From positions 12,367,033 through 12,431,032 of the forward strand of contig NC_135717.1 of NCBI RefSeq assembly GCF_964656455.1: a stretch of DNA of 64,000 bases, written 5' to 3'. The first letter of the stretch is position 1, and each line of letters begins with the position of its first letter. Below, one piece after another: positions 1-12,795 of the stretch. Both the position numbers and the translations under genes were made by a program. This DNA is from Halichoerus grypus (taxonomy: Eukaryota; Chordata; Mammalia; Carnivora; Phocidae). The notes under the pieces were generated by a model. That model made no database searches, was not told where the DNA came from, and saw only the letters and a list, made by a program, of their open reading frames with translations.

Positions 1-1446
1 GTCACTGTGTGCCTGCCTGCTGTCATGTATAGAGCTGTAAGTGGATGTAGCTACACACAGGAGCCCGAAAGGAAGGTTTGCATCAGGGTTTAGTGGTAAA
101 TGCACAAAAGCAGAATCTAGGAACAAATGGTCATTGCTGAGTGTCCTTGCTTGAGTTAAATGAGATCATTAGTAGCTGTCATGATTTCCACTCTCACCTC
201 ATCGCCTTTCCTGAATCCTTTTGAAAACAAGCAACAAACCAGACCAAAACAACCGCGGATACTCTCTCCTTTCCTTTTAATTGGGGTTGATAGGATTTTA
301 GTCAGGTTGAACTTAGATACTGTTTGCAACCACAATTTAAAGAGCTACCCACAAAGCTATAAATTAAATAATTAGAATTACATTTGTAAAGTCAAAAAAA
401 ACTTGATCATTTCCTCCTACTCCCTCTCCTATTTCCCATGTTCCCAAAGGGGAACCTGAAGGGATCTAGCAGAATTACATAACCAGTTTAATTTCACAGC
501 AGTGAAGCTGGGACCAGACTCTGGATCTTGAGTCTTCCCCAGTTTAGCCTTTTCTGTCATATTAGTCCTTAATGAAAGTACACTTCTCTTTCCTTGAATT
601 CAAGACTTTGTCTTCATAGCCCAATAAAAGGTTATCCGTTGTTACGGTATTTTCTAAGAATTACACTGAGAGTTGAGAAATGGTTTTATTTATTTTTATT
701 TCTTGAAATGAAAAATAACATTAAAACAAATTCCTTCTAGTGGTAATAAATCTGCCTACCACCACCGGCTTTAGGAGGAACAACAGTGCCTCTTTGTGGA
801 GCGGGGGCCTGTGTGGGTACGGGGGCCAGTGAGGACCACAAACAGCACTAGCCGTGGGCTCTGGGTAGCGGCTGTGCGCTGGCTGGAGGCACCAGCAGTA
901 ACACCTGGAGACGGTGGGTGCTGTGAATCACAACTTGGCCTTGGCTTCACACTGGAGACCGGCTCTCCTAAGCAGAAGGCTCTTCTTCTGCCCCGCCCAT
1001 GGGGGCCTGTTGGCAAAGAGCTAGAATACTTGTTTGTTTAACGTTTTACTAGCTGATTATACTGCACGAATTGACAGGCATCTCTATCAGAGGATTTCCA
1101 GTCTCTTTGAAGCACTTCGCCACATTACTTGTAATCTAACCTCAGTGTAGACTGCAGTGACTGGTTTTTATTTGTTTGTTTTTCTCTCCTTCCCTTCCCA
1201 CTTGTTTCAAAGGCCACACACCAAGCTGTGGAGAGGGAGCTGCTTATGAGCTGAGAGTTGGCTGCCTTTCTCTGGTCAGCCGTGTGTGACTGCTGGACCA
1301 AGTGCCTTTGGGTCAGTCATTCTCAGGTTACAAACCCTGGCATGAAGGCCTGTAGCTGGACACTGTACTTGGGCTTTCGAGTGGAAAGACTTGTTAATTC
1401 TCCGTTTGTAAGTGGAGGCAGAGAGATTAACTCAGTGTTTCCAGGC
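1..1446. other. No gene recognised
   Basis: Unique sequence. 770-1020 is GC-richer and open in two opposed frames of 81 residues; neither resembles a protein I know and neither has gene context. An AT-rich stretch (680-740) precedes it. Confidence 0.6.
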
Positions 1447-1560
1447 CTTCAGAATAACCTGGGGAGTTTGTTAGAAATACCGGCTCGTGGCTGCTATCTC
1501 TGTCAGGTCGGGTACGTCTGATGGGGGGGCCGGGTTTTAGAACCTTGACCTGAGGGGTAT
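1447..1560 (+). mobile_element. Possible MER5-type fragment
   Basis: 'agaataacctggggagtttg' and 'ttagaaataccggctcgtgg' resemble the left third of MER5. The rest is not recognisable, so this is a weak call. Confidence 0.4.
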
Positions 1561-3930
1561 CTTCCAATCTGGATGGTTTTTGCAGGATTCCTACGAGAAG
1601 AAGAGGGACTTTATTTGTAGCTACAGTCAGTTTTCAATTATTTGCCTTGTAAACAATCCCAGAGACCTTTCCCTCAGCAGGTTCCCAGGCTCCCTGGCTA
1701 GTATGTACCCTGGGGAGTGAAAGATAATTTCCCCCTTAATTTTAGGAAAAGCTAATCAGGGAGGGAAATCTGCCATTGAAGAAAAAGGGGAGTATGGGGG
1801 AGGGAGGTTCCTCCCCCCCCGCAAAAAAAAAAAAAAAGAAAAGAAAAGAAGAAATCTACCTTATATTACAACCAACTCTAACTTTTAGAGAGCATCCTCT
1901 GTTGGGAAGGAGCAATGTGTTACGTTGCCTTGACTTTGGGCAGTTGATTCAGGCAGCTATAATTTAGCTGTCTTGTGCCTCACAAGAGTAATTCCCTTTT
2001 CTGAAAGGCCTTGTTGATTCTCTAAGAATTATTTAAATGGATTCTAAATATTTAGCTCAGTACTAAGAGTCCAGTTACGTGGATTTGTTTGTGTATCAGC
2101 TTTGGCTTAAAGTTGTGTCCCCTGCCCTGGGCGTTAGCTCTTACCCATATGCAAATCCACAGTCCACATGCTGAGGTGCTCCCTTGTATGCCCAGCCCTG
2201 CCACGTGTGCTGCGTAATCCCTTTGACCCTCTCAAGAGGGTGCTGCTCATCTTTTTTTTGCTTCACTTATCCTGGTTGACATCTCCAGACCTGCTGTGAC
2301 TTGAAGCACCACTGTTCTGGTGGCTCTCTCCTGCGCCTCATTAAGAATCTGTGTGTGAGGCAGGTCATCCTCTGGAGATTAGAGCATTCGCGGTAGAGGG
2401 AGGAATGATTTTACACTGGGACTGCCAAAAGTCTGTTCAGGAGGGACCAGACCTGCGGTGATGGCAGGAGGGGCCTCTGCTCTGGTCCTTGTAACCACAT
2501 GGTTTGTACTGAGCTGGACACTGGTCACTGAAGTAGACGCTTGTTCTCCAGTTACGGAGCGGCAGATTTCTCACTGGGATTCAGTTTTGTTGGCTGCCGC
2601 TGCTTGTTGTGCCCACACTGATTTTTGCGGCATCTTTCCCGGCTCTTGAGTCTTTTCCAAGCAGGGGAGATAGCTGAATCCTTTGCCCTCCCCTTCTTTT
2701 CTTTTCTCGGATATTCCATGGCTGTTAGGGAAGGACTTCCTGTGAAATAAAATGAGGGCAAGAAAGTAGCATGCCTGTGGCATAAAAATGCTCTTAGCAA
2801 GCTTGAGGCATATCAGAGAGATTGGTCCTGAGAGTAACATTGACTGCCTTTCTGCTTTTGAACCCCTTTTTTTTTTTTTTTTCCTTTACTGTTTCTGAGG
2901 TCTGGGATTTATCCTGAATTTAAGAACGGACTGTTTTTGATCATTTGAATAGGTATCACCATTCAGCGGGGAATACATGTGCACACCGAGATGTCTCTTA
3001 AAGCCAATTTGTAGTATAAGTCATTTGAAATGATTTCTTTAGTCGGTAATGCATTTCTACTTCAAGTTCTCTGCCTGGATTTATGCATTCATCTTCTGTT
3101 TTACCAGGTGATTTGCTTTTATTATCCTGCTCTGACAGCCCCCTCCCACCTTTAACTACTACCCCCAGACACTTGAGCATGTTTTCCAGTGTGAGTAGGC
3201 ACTGAACCACCCAAAAATGGCATCAGGTGCCAGCCACACAAGGTTGGAAAGAAGGAGAGCCTCGATTCCAGGAAAATTTCCCCTGCCAGCTTGGTCAGGC
3301 TATTGTACAAAAGATTATGTGGCCCTTGGAGAGACTCAGATGGGTGATTGAAGTGCTAATGAGAAGTCGGTCCTCAGCTGCCAGTTGGAAAAGTCTAAAA
3401 ATCAGGGCATGTTCTTTCCTCTCACAACTTGGAGTAACCAGTCAGAAGAGACGCTCTCTTTCTCAAGGTCCAGCTATCTCTGTGATGAGGAGGAGAGGGG
3501 GGTGGATGAAGCTGTCTTCAGTTATGCGGGAGCATCTTGGTTCAGAGAGTTTTGGTTTGCCTTGCCTTTGCCTACTTGGAGTTTGGTGCTCTTTTTATTT
3601 TGGGGTGTGAGGGGCTTGGCTGAAGGGCTTCCAGCCTTAGACAGGCTCTGAAGGGGTGGCATCAGCGAGACATGTTTTGATTCCACATATCTCATTTCAT
3701 TAAGAGGAAATGAGCAGCTGGTTGACCCAGAATAATGCCAAGGGGACCTGGGGAGTTGTTACTTGTAAATGGAAAGGAAAAAAGGAACAGATACTGGAAG
3801 ACAGTGGCATGATGAACAGCTGATGCCTTCAGAAAACAGAGCTTGCTTGTCTTCCTGTGATTCTCTCCTGACCATGGAGGAGGTGGAGGGAGGAGGCATG
3901 TGGCTTGTTGGCATTGGAGTCAACATTCTA
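1561..3930. other. No gene recognised
   Basis: Unique sequence with homopolymers (A-run near 1823, T-run near 2866-2882). Open frames such as 3227-3610 lack similarity to any family I know and have no splice or promoter context. Confidence 0.6.
1799..1855 (+). repeat. Homopolymer cluster: C8, A15, then AAAAG repeats
   Basis: cctcccccccc is followed by a long A-run and aaaagaaaagaa. No associated element could be recognised upstream. Confidence 0.85.
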
Positions 3931-3934
3931 CTCT

Positions 3935-4195
3935 TTTAATTCACTAATTAATTTCACAACTATCTGTTGTGTTTCTACTGTGTGCTAGGTACTATTCTAG
4001 GTACTAAGGATGCAGTGGTAAACAAACATAAAATGTCTTTGCTGTCGTGATACTTAAATTCTCCTGAGGGGTGGTGGTGAAGACAAGTTTATAATGGTGG
4101 TGGTGATAAATGGTATGAAAGAAAAAAAAAACGCGGAAGAAAATGGCATCAGGCGCTATTTCAGTAAGTGTGGTCGTGGAAGGCCTTCTTAAAAA
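3935..4195 (+). mobile_element. Ancient LINE-derived repeat fragment
   Basis: 'tactgtgtgctaggtactat', 'tctaggtactaaggatgcag' and 'tggtaaacaaacataaaatg' resemble a common old LINE 3' segment. Similar fragments occur at 20435, 42575, 45130 and 60485. Confidence 0.55.
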
Positions 4196-4304
4196 TGACC
4201 ATAAAATAAATAAATGGCCATTAAAAAATAGAGTTTTTATTACCTAAAATATTTTAAACACTTCAGTTGTTAAAGTTATGGGATATTAGCATGCATGGAA
4301 ACTT

Positions 4305-4491
4305 TTTTTTTAAAGTTTATTTATTTATAATCTCTACACCCAGCTTTGCTCAGTGGCAGTATCGTAGCCAATGAGGTTTATCCGAGGTGCAATTATTGCT
4401 AATTGAAAACTTTTCCCTAAAATCTCTGCACCCAACGTGGGGCTCCAACTCACGAGTTGCATGCTCTGCCAACTGAGCCAGCCAGGTGCCC
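4305..4491 (-). mobile_element. CAN SINE, minus strand, interrupted by the U4 copy
   Basis: On the plus strand a T-rich tail (from 4303) leads through 'atctctacaccca', the U4 insertion, 'acgtggggctccaactcacgag' -like anticodon-region sequence and 'gagccagccaggtgccc', the reverse complement of the tRNA-derived SINE head. The remaining SINE sequence is about 110 bp once the U4 piece is removed, so it is an old, short CAN SINE consisting mainly of the tRNA-like part. Confidence 0.85.
4342..4417 (+). pseudogene. RNU4 (pseudogene): 3'-truncated U4 snRNA retropseudogene
   Basis: The segment matches the first ~75 nt of U4 spliceosomal RNA: it starts AGCTTTGC, contains the CAGTGGCAGTATCGTAGCC 5' stem-loop and U6-pairing region, and ends GAAAACTTTTCCC. 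I count three differences from the U4 sequence I know; two lie in CpG-type positions. Everything downstream in U4, including the 3' stem-loops and the Sm site, is missing. Flanking 14-mers aatctctacaccca (4329-4342) and aatctctgcaccca (4421-4434) are a near-perfect target-site duplication, and they lie within an older CAN SINE, so this piece was inserted into the SINE. No snRNA promoter context is expected and it should be non-functional. Confidence 0.9.
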
Positions 4492-4501
4492 GATAAATTA
4501 T

Positions 4502-4610
4502 GATTTTTATTAATTTTTTTAAAGTGGGCTCTATACCCAGTGTGGGTCTTGAACTCACCACCCTAAGATTAAGAGTCATCAACTAAGTGACTGAGCCAGC
4601 CAGGCACCCC
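4502..4610 (-). mobile_element. CAN SINE, short form, minus strand
   Basis: T-rich tail (ttaatttttttaaag) followed by 'gggtcttgaactcaccacc' and 'ctgagccagccaggcacccc', the reverse of a SINE head. It lies head-to-tail with the preceding SINE. The pair together is bounded by tagcatgcatggaaactt (4287-4304) and taccatgcacagaaactt (4612-4629), 15 of 18 identical, a likely shared target-site duplication. Confidence 0.85.
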
Positions 4611-4629
4611 CTACCATGCACAGAAACTT

Positions 4630-5440
4630 AAATGATTTGTTTTCTCTACAGTTTTGAGGGTATTTTGAGGACACATCTTCCCTTTTTATCCCTGGACATG
4701 CAGCCTTTGTTAGCTGGATTAAAATTCATCATTTAGTTGCTTATAGTATAGATTGTGTTAAGACAGTCTGAGATTTTTAGGGTGTACTTTTCATGAAATT
4801 GTTCCATGTGATTGCGAGGCTCCTTCTTAGTCCAAATAGATGTTCAGCAGGGTTTGCTGTTGTTATTTTTGTTTTGTTTTAAGTGGTAATAAGTAACTTT
4901 TGGGGATCTGAAATGAAGTGAAGGATAAGCAGTCCCTGAACAAAGAATCTGTTCTCAAGAGCAGAGTGCCAACAGCGGGAGACGTAACTCAGCGGTTGGT
5001 TGACGACATAACCCAGTGCAGTTGCTTTTCACTTTCAGAGGATGGAATGGTGTGGTGTAGTCTCTGGACTACCCTGATGAGCAGGAGTTAAATTTTCTGT
5101 CATTTCCTCTGAAAGGACAGTATTGTATGAAAAGAGACCCCTCAGTTGTCTTAGCCTCCTGAAGGCGGGGCTCTTTGCTCTTGGATGCCATTTAATTACA
5201 TCTGTTCCACAAGACACCCTCTCACAGTGGTTTTTAAAACAGCATTTCTTAACCAATTAGTGGGTGACAGCATTTTTTTAAAAAGTGGAATCAAATAGGT
5301 GATATCAGAGTATATCACACTTAGTAAGAGTGTGTATTGTTTCCAAACATATTTGTTTCCGATATATGTGTGTATGTACCAGATCCTGATGATAATGTGT
5401 TTTTATTGTGTTATGGTTTAAAAAGTTCGAAAAACAAGTG
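4630..5440. other. No gene or repeat recognised
   Basis: Unique AT-rich sequence between SINEs. Confidence 0.6.
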
Positions 5441-5443
5441 TGT

Positions 5444-5643
5444 GGGGCACCTGGGTGGCACAGTTGGGTGTCTGGCTATTGATTTCAGCTCAGGTCATGG
5501 TCTCAGGGTTGTGGGCTCGACCTGCATCGGGCTCCATGTTGGGTGTGGAGCCTGCTAAGATTCTCGCTCCCTCTCCCTCTGCCCCACTCACACTTGCTTG
5601 TGTTAGCTCATGCTCTCTCTAAAAAAATTAAAAAAAAAAAAAA
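5444..5643 (+). mobile_element. CAN SINE, plus strand
   Basis: Head ggggcacctgggtggcacag, then 'ttcagctcaggtcatggtct', a CT-rich tract (ccctctccctctgcc) and an A-rich tail. Candidate target duplications are aaaaagttcgaaaaaca on the left (from about 5420) and aaaaagtttaaaaaaca on the right (from about 5639), two differences. Confidence 0.93.
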
Positions 5644-5649
5644 GTTTAA

Positions 5650-7298
5650 AAAACATAAACCTACAAGATGAGTGTTGGTATCCTTTGACAGGGAAACTAA
5701 GATTATAACACTGCTTAGAGTCAGAGTAAAATTGGAACTTTTTCTCCTTCTGGCTTTCCACATTTGATCCAGGACATGACAATTAAGTTTTTCACAGGAC
5801 TTTCCATTTCTGATGATTTTATAAGATTGGCGTCCACAGAGACACTGTCTTTCCCCTGAACATTGTTTTTAAAAATCAGATTACCAGGCCGAAGTTGACT
5901 GGTTTCTCAAAACATCTCTGTGTGGTCTGTTTCTGGAGAAGGGAAAAGAAAGATGAGCCTAGTTTTCTTTTTTAACAAACAAGGAAAATCTAGAAGCTCT
6001 TTCCTTTTCACAGAAAGATAGCCTAGTTTTATCCAAGAGGAGAAACTCACTGGAAGTAGAGCAGGCTGTCTCTAGAGCATTCAGGAGAATTTGGTGTTGC
6101 TGAGACCAGTTCTGGTGTGGTGAGTGGGTAGACATAGCAAAAGGAGTCCACCACCTTGCATAAAATGTTTTGGTTTTCATTAGTCAGGCATACTTTTACA
6201 TAGACTCAGTAACATTTAGTATAGTAACTACCGTTTTAACATTTGTCACCAGTCTTACCCACATCCCCAGCCTCCTGGGAAAGAGGCGGCACTTTCACCA
6301 CTGTTTTAGGCAGCTATTTTGGCCTTAAAGGACAGACTTTTTAGAGAGGCATTATTTTCCCTGGCATGCCTTCCTTCTTGCCTGTAGTCAGTCTTGAATG
6401 AATTCCTGATTGGTTCAGCTACACTTTTTCTTTTTTGCACAGAAGAAATTGCTCTTGCCCAAGATGGCAGAAAAGTATAGTGAAAACCTGCTGCCCTCTT
6501 CCTTATCTTCCTCCCTGTCTATTTTGTTACCCCACCCCGCCCCAAACCAACCCCCCAATAAAACGTGACCTTTTGGCCCAGGGCCCTATCTGAGTGTTTT
6601 GTGTGGCAGAGCTGTCTCTGGCTGACTCCCAGGATTGTTAATGACTTCCTCCTCTGTCTCTAAATAATTGCTTGAAAAGACAGCTGTGGAGAGACATTGC
6701 CCCCAGCTTGCAGGCTCATTAATTCCAGCCATATGGAAGAGGGTGCAAAGGAAGAAGGTGGAAGTTACTTTGCCAAGAGTAGCAGGTTGGGGAAAACAAA
6801 ACCTAGAGGCTTTAGGGGAAGGGTGGCTCCACTATGTTGGAGATTTGACGTGGAGTTGGTGAGGTCTGAGCAGACTTCAACCTAAGGCAACTTCCTGCAT
6901 TAAATCCCAAATACAGGGAAACAAAGTAAGAAACGATTATTTGGTTTCTAAAGTCCTTCCAGTTGCGTTCTTCTGGTGTTGAGTATAACTTAGCTTGTAG
7001 GATACCTGGTTTTGTGCAACTCTTCAAGAACAGAAACATCCAAGTGAAGTGGAAAGTCTGAGGAACTAAGAGGGAAGACACCCAAGAGATTCCCCAAAGT
7101 CAGCCATCATGGACTTGGCCATTATTCATAATTTCTGCTTTTGTCTGTTCCCACAGTGGCCTTGAAGCAAGTTTCAAAAAAAGAAACTTTCATACTGTGC
7201 TCCTTTAAAAAAAGAAATACAACTAGGGAACAAATATTCTAATTAGCTGTTTGGTTCAGCTCTTAACACCTAGCATGCGGGCTCATAAAGGAAAAGGG
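5650..7298. other. No gene or repeat recognised
   Basis: Unique sequence; a C-rich patch (6530-6560) is followed by ccaataaaacgtgac, which alone does not make a transcript end. Confidence 0.55.
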
Positions 7299-7495
7299 GG
7301 GGGCGCCTGGGTGGCTCAGTCGTTAAGCATCTACCTTCAGCTCAGGTCATGATCCCAGGGTCCTGGGATCGAGCCCCACATTGGGCTCCCTGCTCAGCGG
7401 GAAGCCTGCTTCTCCCTCTCCCACTCCCCCTGCTTGTGTTCCCTCTCTTGCTGTCTCTGTCAAATAAATAAAATCTTAAAAAAAAAAAAAAAAAA
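7299..7495 (+). mobile_element. CAN SINE, plus strand, full length
   Basis: Complete element: head gggcgcctgggtggctcagt, tRNA-like middle (gatcccagggtcctgggatc), CT-rich segment with 'ccccctgcttgtgttccctc', caaataaataaaatctt and an 18-base A tail. Little divergence from the common arctoid-type consensus suggests a fairly young copy. It sits about 230 bp from the poly(A) end of the ACTL6B retrocopy and in inverted orientation to the SINE at 9750. Confidence 0.95.
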
Positions 7496-7727
7496 CAGGG
7501 TAGGGCACTTGATTTTTATTTTTCAAGAACAGGAAACATACCAGGTTTCTAAGAAGATGAAAACCCTTTCCTAAAAACCGAATTATAAAAAGTTTATGCA
7601 GGTCTTTAGACAAGGGGCAGTAAACGGATGAATATGTAATGTCATCAACGAAGGTTTTCAAGCAGATGCAGAGCTTTATGTATGGGTGACTTCTTGGTGT
7701 CTAATCCATGCACACCAATGGTGCATC

Positions 7728-9215
<1,488 letters not shown>

Positions 9216-9518
9216 AGTCCACTGCAAGCAAAGCATTCACTCCAGGTGCTCTTGACAAAGTCACCAATGGCCTCCACGTTACTTAATCTTATGCACACTT
9301 CCCAGTCCAGTCTTGCTTCATCCCTCTGCAGCATTCAACACGGTTTGCCATTCCTTTTTTGGAACGTTCTTTTCTTTTGGGTTCCAGAACTTTAAGGCCA
9401 TTTTCTCAGAGTGCATGCAGCTAGGCATGTCCAGTTTGCCTGTGTAGTTTTGCAAGTTTTCCTGTGATGTATGTACCTTTTTACCTGAAAAACAGGTGGC
9501 TAATTTCCATTAAAACAG

Positions 9519-9655
9519 TGGTTTTCAAACTTTGATGCATATTAGAATTACTTGAAGCACTTACAGAAATATCTGAGCCCAGGTTGTGTCCCAGACTGAT
9601 TAAATCAGAATCTCTGAATGTGGGCCCCAGGCATCAATATCTGTGAAACTGATGG
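9519..9655 (+). mobile_element. MER5-type (hAT-Charlie) non-autonomous DNA transposon
   Basis: cagtggttttcaaactttga at the left end, 'cagactgattaaatcagaat' and 'ctctgaatgtgggccccagg' match MER5. The right terminal inverted repeat is not visible. It lies between the ACTL6B retrocopy and the SINE at 9750. Confidence 0.82.
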
Positions 9656-9749
9656 TGAAGGTTACTTAAGAGAACAAGAGCATTCGATCATTTTAATGTT
9701 AATTCCCCCAGCTGTATTTCTCAAAGGTATAGTTACTCCTAGAATGCTC

Positions 9750-9946
9750 TTTTTTTTTAAGGTTTTATTTATTTATTTGGGGGGGAGGGGGAGGGAGAGA
9801 GAGAGAATGAGCAAGGTGAGGGGCAGAGGGAGAAGCAGACTCTTCGCTGAGCAGGGAGCCCAATGCGGGGCTCAATCCTGGGACTCTGGGATCATGACCT
9901 GAGCCAAAGGCAGATGCTTAACCAACTGAGCCACCCAGGCGCCCCC
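9750..9946 (-). mobile_element. CAN SINE, minus strand, full length
   Basis: T tail, ttttatttatttatttgg, purine-rich GA tract, gggatcatgacctgagcc and ccacccaggcgccccc head. Flanked by ctcctagaa at 9736-9744 and 9947-9955, a target-site duplication extended by further weaker matches. Confidence 0.95.
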
Positions 9947-9955
9947 CTCCTAGAA

Positions 9956-10673
9956 AATTCTTATTCCATGCTGTTGATTTAAGGAAGCCCATGTAGTTTC
10001 CATTAACATTCCCTTAGGAACACTGAAACCAGTATTGATGCCGGGACCACTATACCTTTCTTGTCCTGAAAGAGTGTTTGAACCATAACCAGAGTTTTTA
10101 TTGGGAAGCAGCTTAGGATCATCAGCCTTAGCCAAGCTCGTCATGGCTGTTGGAGAATATAGGAAGTCAGATGAGGGAGGGAGTAAACTTTTTTCAAAGC
10201 CATAGGTTATGTGTGTAAGGGTACATCAAGATCACTCTTGGAGCTCAGAATTTTTTCTGGCCCTGTATGGGCTGTTGCCTTGGGAGAATGCCAGCTATCT
10301 CACTAGTGAGACAAGGAGATGTTTATGCATTCTCTGGTTCTTTTTTGAAGTTAAAAACACCCATCATTGTTAGATTTAATATCCAAACTCTCTGACCCTT
10401 TGCAAAGTTGGTAAGTTAGACAGTGGGTTTGTTTAATAAGATTATTTTATTTTTGAAGAACTGAAGAAAAAGAACTGAATATATCCCAAGGGGCTGAAAC
10501 ATCAGAGAATCATTGTTTTATGTAATCTGGATTTTATCACACTCCAAATTATGCGTCTTTGAATACACATTATGTGGGATAATAGTAATGTGTCAGTGAA
10601 AGGGAGAGAATATGAATGAGAATTGAACTGAATCATAGTGAAAGCATATAGTAGGAACCATATGGTAATAGTC
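9956..10673. other. No gene or repeat recognised
   Basis: Unique sequence between a SINE and a MIR. Confidence 0.55.
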
Positions 10674-10862
10674 TGGTTAAGAGCCACTTCTTGGTTTCTA
10701 TGGCCTTGGGCAGGCTGTAACCTCTTCTCCTCAGTTTGCTCACCTGAAAAATTACAATACCTGGATTATTTGTGCAACTCTTAGGACTGTTTTAATGATT
10801 AAATGAGATTGTTCATAAAGCGCTTAGAACAGCACATAACCAGTCCTATTTAAGTGCTGCTT
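10674..10862 (+). mobile_element. MIR SINE
   Basis: gccttgggcaggctgtaacc, 'tcctcagtttgctcacctga', 'ggactgttttaatgattaaa' and 'aaagcgcttagaacagcaca' match MIR in order on the plus strand. Confidence 0.85.
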
Positions 10863-10864
10863 AG

Positions 10865-12558
10865 AGCATAGTATCAACTTGTCCCACTAAGAACATTCTA
10901 GAACTGCATGATCCAGATGATGCTTTCATCTGTAAAGTCCATTAGTGAAGGTGCTTCCATATCCCTAAACTTACCTTTCCTTTTGCTTCTAACCTAAATT
11001 CTTCACAGTGTGCTGCTGAGTCTCACCTGGGATTGCTTGCATCTTGAGCACCAGCTGGGTTCCATCCTCACATAACTAAAACACAGTGATTCCCTCTCTG
11101 GGCTTGGATTCTTATATTCTAACTGTCCAGGTGACTCCTTGGCTCCACGAATCTGAACCCACCCCAGTTTTTCCATTCTGTTCAGCAGAGATCTGCTTGG
11201 GGCTAACTCAGATGGAAGGGTGACCTCATGGTTTCTGATGCTATCTTTCAATTTATATAACTCAGCCGTGAGCATGCTTTTTAAAAATAATGGCCCTAAA
11301 TTGCTGACATCTTGTCATCTGCTCAGACTCCTAAATCTTTCTGTGCTCTCTAGACTGAATGGGATCAGCTGGAGCAAGATGCCTTTGTGCAGTCCTGCAC
11401 TTACTGTGCTTGGCGAGTGACCTCCAATAGAGCTGTGTGTTCCCTCCGAGTAACATGGGTAATGATTACAGCGACAATGTTGCTATTGTGTCCAGAGGTT
11501 TGGGGCTGTAATTTCATAATGAAATTGAAAAACATGAGATTAAAAACCTGAATATAGCACAGTAATTATATTTAAGTATCACAAATCATCTCCCTGTATT
11601 TAGTTAGGTGTTGGAGATTTGGCCTCTCTTTGTGGAGTGTGGTCACGTCGTTTCATACGTTTGCAAAATGGAAAGCTTCTAATTTATGGCTAAAATGTGG
11701 GAATTGCTTTCTCTTAATGGGAAGGTGACGAGAATGGTATTGAATTTGAAGGAGCTGGTTTGCTTCATTGACTAGAGTCAAGAAGGGAGGTTGTAGAAGA
11801 GCTGCCAAGGTAAAGAAATGTTTGGGTCTTTTCATGGTTTAATTCCCAGATACTTAGATGTGACTACGGGTTCTCTCTCTAGAAATTAACTGACATAGGC
11901 AGGGAAATTCTCCAGTCCTTCAACAAGCAGCGTAGTCGCAGAGGTATGACTCTTTACCTTACCTAAGGCAGATTTTCTGGAAGATGTAGCTTCCAGAGTT
12001 TCTGGAAGATGTGGGTTTGTTTCCCACAGGCGCCTGGTCCATTCATTGCCTGAGAACTGGTATGTACCTGCTGTTTCTTTATTTTGGCTGAGCCCTTTTT
12101 GGGGTGGGAGGTTGGGGAATGTGTAGGTGGTAGCAGTTGGCAGGCATTCCTGGGGCATGAAGAGTAGGGAGTAGACTCAGGGCTCTTCTTTAATATGAAG
12201 TTAGAGGGGAGCATGGTTTAAGACTAATGATCTCTCCATCTACTTGATTTCTAGGAAACATTGGGTATAAAATGATCAGAAAAGGAAGTTGTGAAGGGGA
12301 TAATTATTGTTGTCAGTTATTTACTGATTATCTACCATGAGCCACGCACTTTTTTTTTACCATTTTTAAACATCACAGTAGACACTGCTTTAGAGAGATA
12401 CTGTCCCTATACTGTCTCCTACCCCCCAGATAATTTCTATTGATGCAAACAGTACAGATTATCCCTTCTTCCCCAAAGCTTTCCTCCAAGATACACTGTG
12501 AATCTATTAGGCCAAGTAACTGGATTACCCGAACTGCTTTGGGCCACCGTTTGTTGGT
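10865..12558. other. No gene recognised; one candidate regulatory block
   Basis: Unique sequence. tttctggaagatgt occurs twice close together (about 11972 and 11999), a small local duplication. The block at 11440-11600 is listed separately. Confidence 0.55.
11440..11600. promoter_or_regulatory. Repeat-free block, candidate conserved non-coding element
   Basis: 'gggtaatgattacagcgaca', 'ctgtaatttcataatgaaat' and cagtaattatatttaag give several homeodomain-like TAAT cores in 160 bp. Confidence 0.25.
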
Positions 12559-12559
12559 A

Positions 12560-12795
12560 AAAGCGTGGCCTGTCAGTTACCAGCATTCAAATCACCTGGG
12601 GAGCTTGCTGAACCTCTATATTCCCAGGCTTCCTTAACTCTCCCTATCTGGTGGTACTCCGGGTGAGTAGGTGGGGTGGGTGGATTTGTGGTCTAGGAAC
12701 CTATATTTAATCTATATTTTGTAACAACCACCTGCCGCCCCCCCCCCCCCCCCCGCCCCGGATTCTTACAGATTCTGAGAATCACCACCTTAGGG
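12560..12795 (+). mobile_element. MER5-type DNA transposon relic with a C17 tract
   Basis: 'aaatcacctggggagcttgc' near the left and 'attctgagaatcaccacctt' at the right, with 'taggaacctatatttaatct' between, fit a MER5 relic. A run of 17 C (12738-12754) interrupts the right part. Confidence 0.65.
12738..12754 (+). repeat. C17 homopolymer
   Basis: Seventeen C in a row inside a MER5 relic. Homopolymer length may be uncertain in the assembly. Confidence 0.9.

Noticed and set aside
771..1041. Two overlapping opposed 81-residue frames in a GC-richer patch
   Set aside because: Opposed open frames are typical of GC-rich DNA. I could not match either to a protein or retrocopy.
3227..3610. 127-residue plus-strand frame
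   Set aside because: No recognisable domain, no splice or promoter context; probably chance.
6540..6570. ccaataaaacgtgac as a poly(A) signal of a gene
   Set aside because: A lone AATAAA in AT-rich DNA with no supporting exon.
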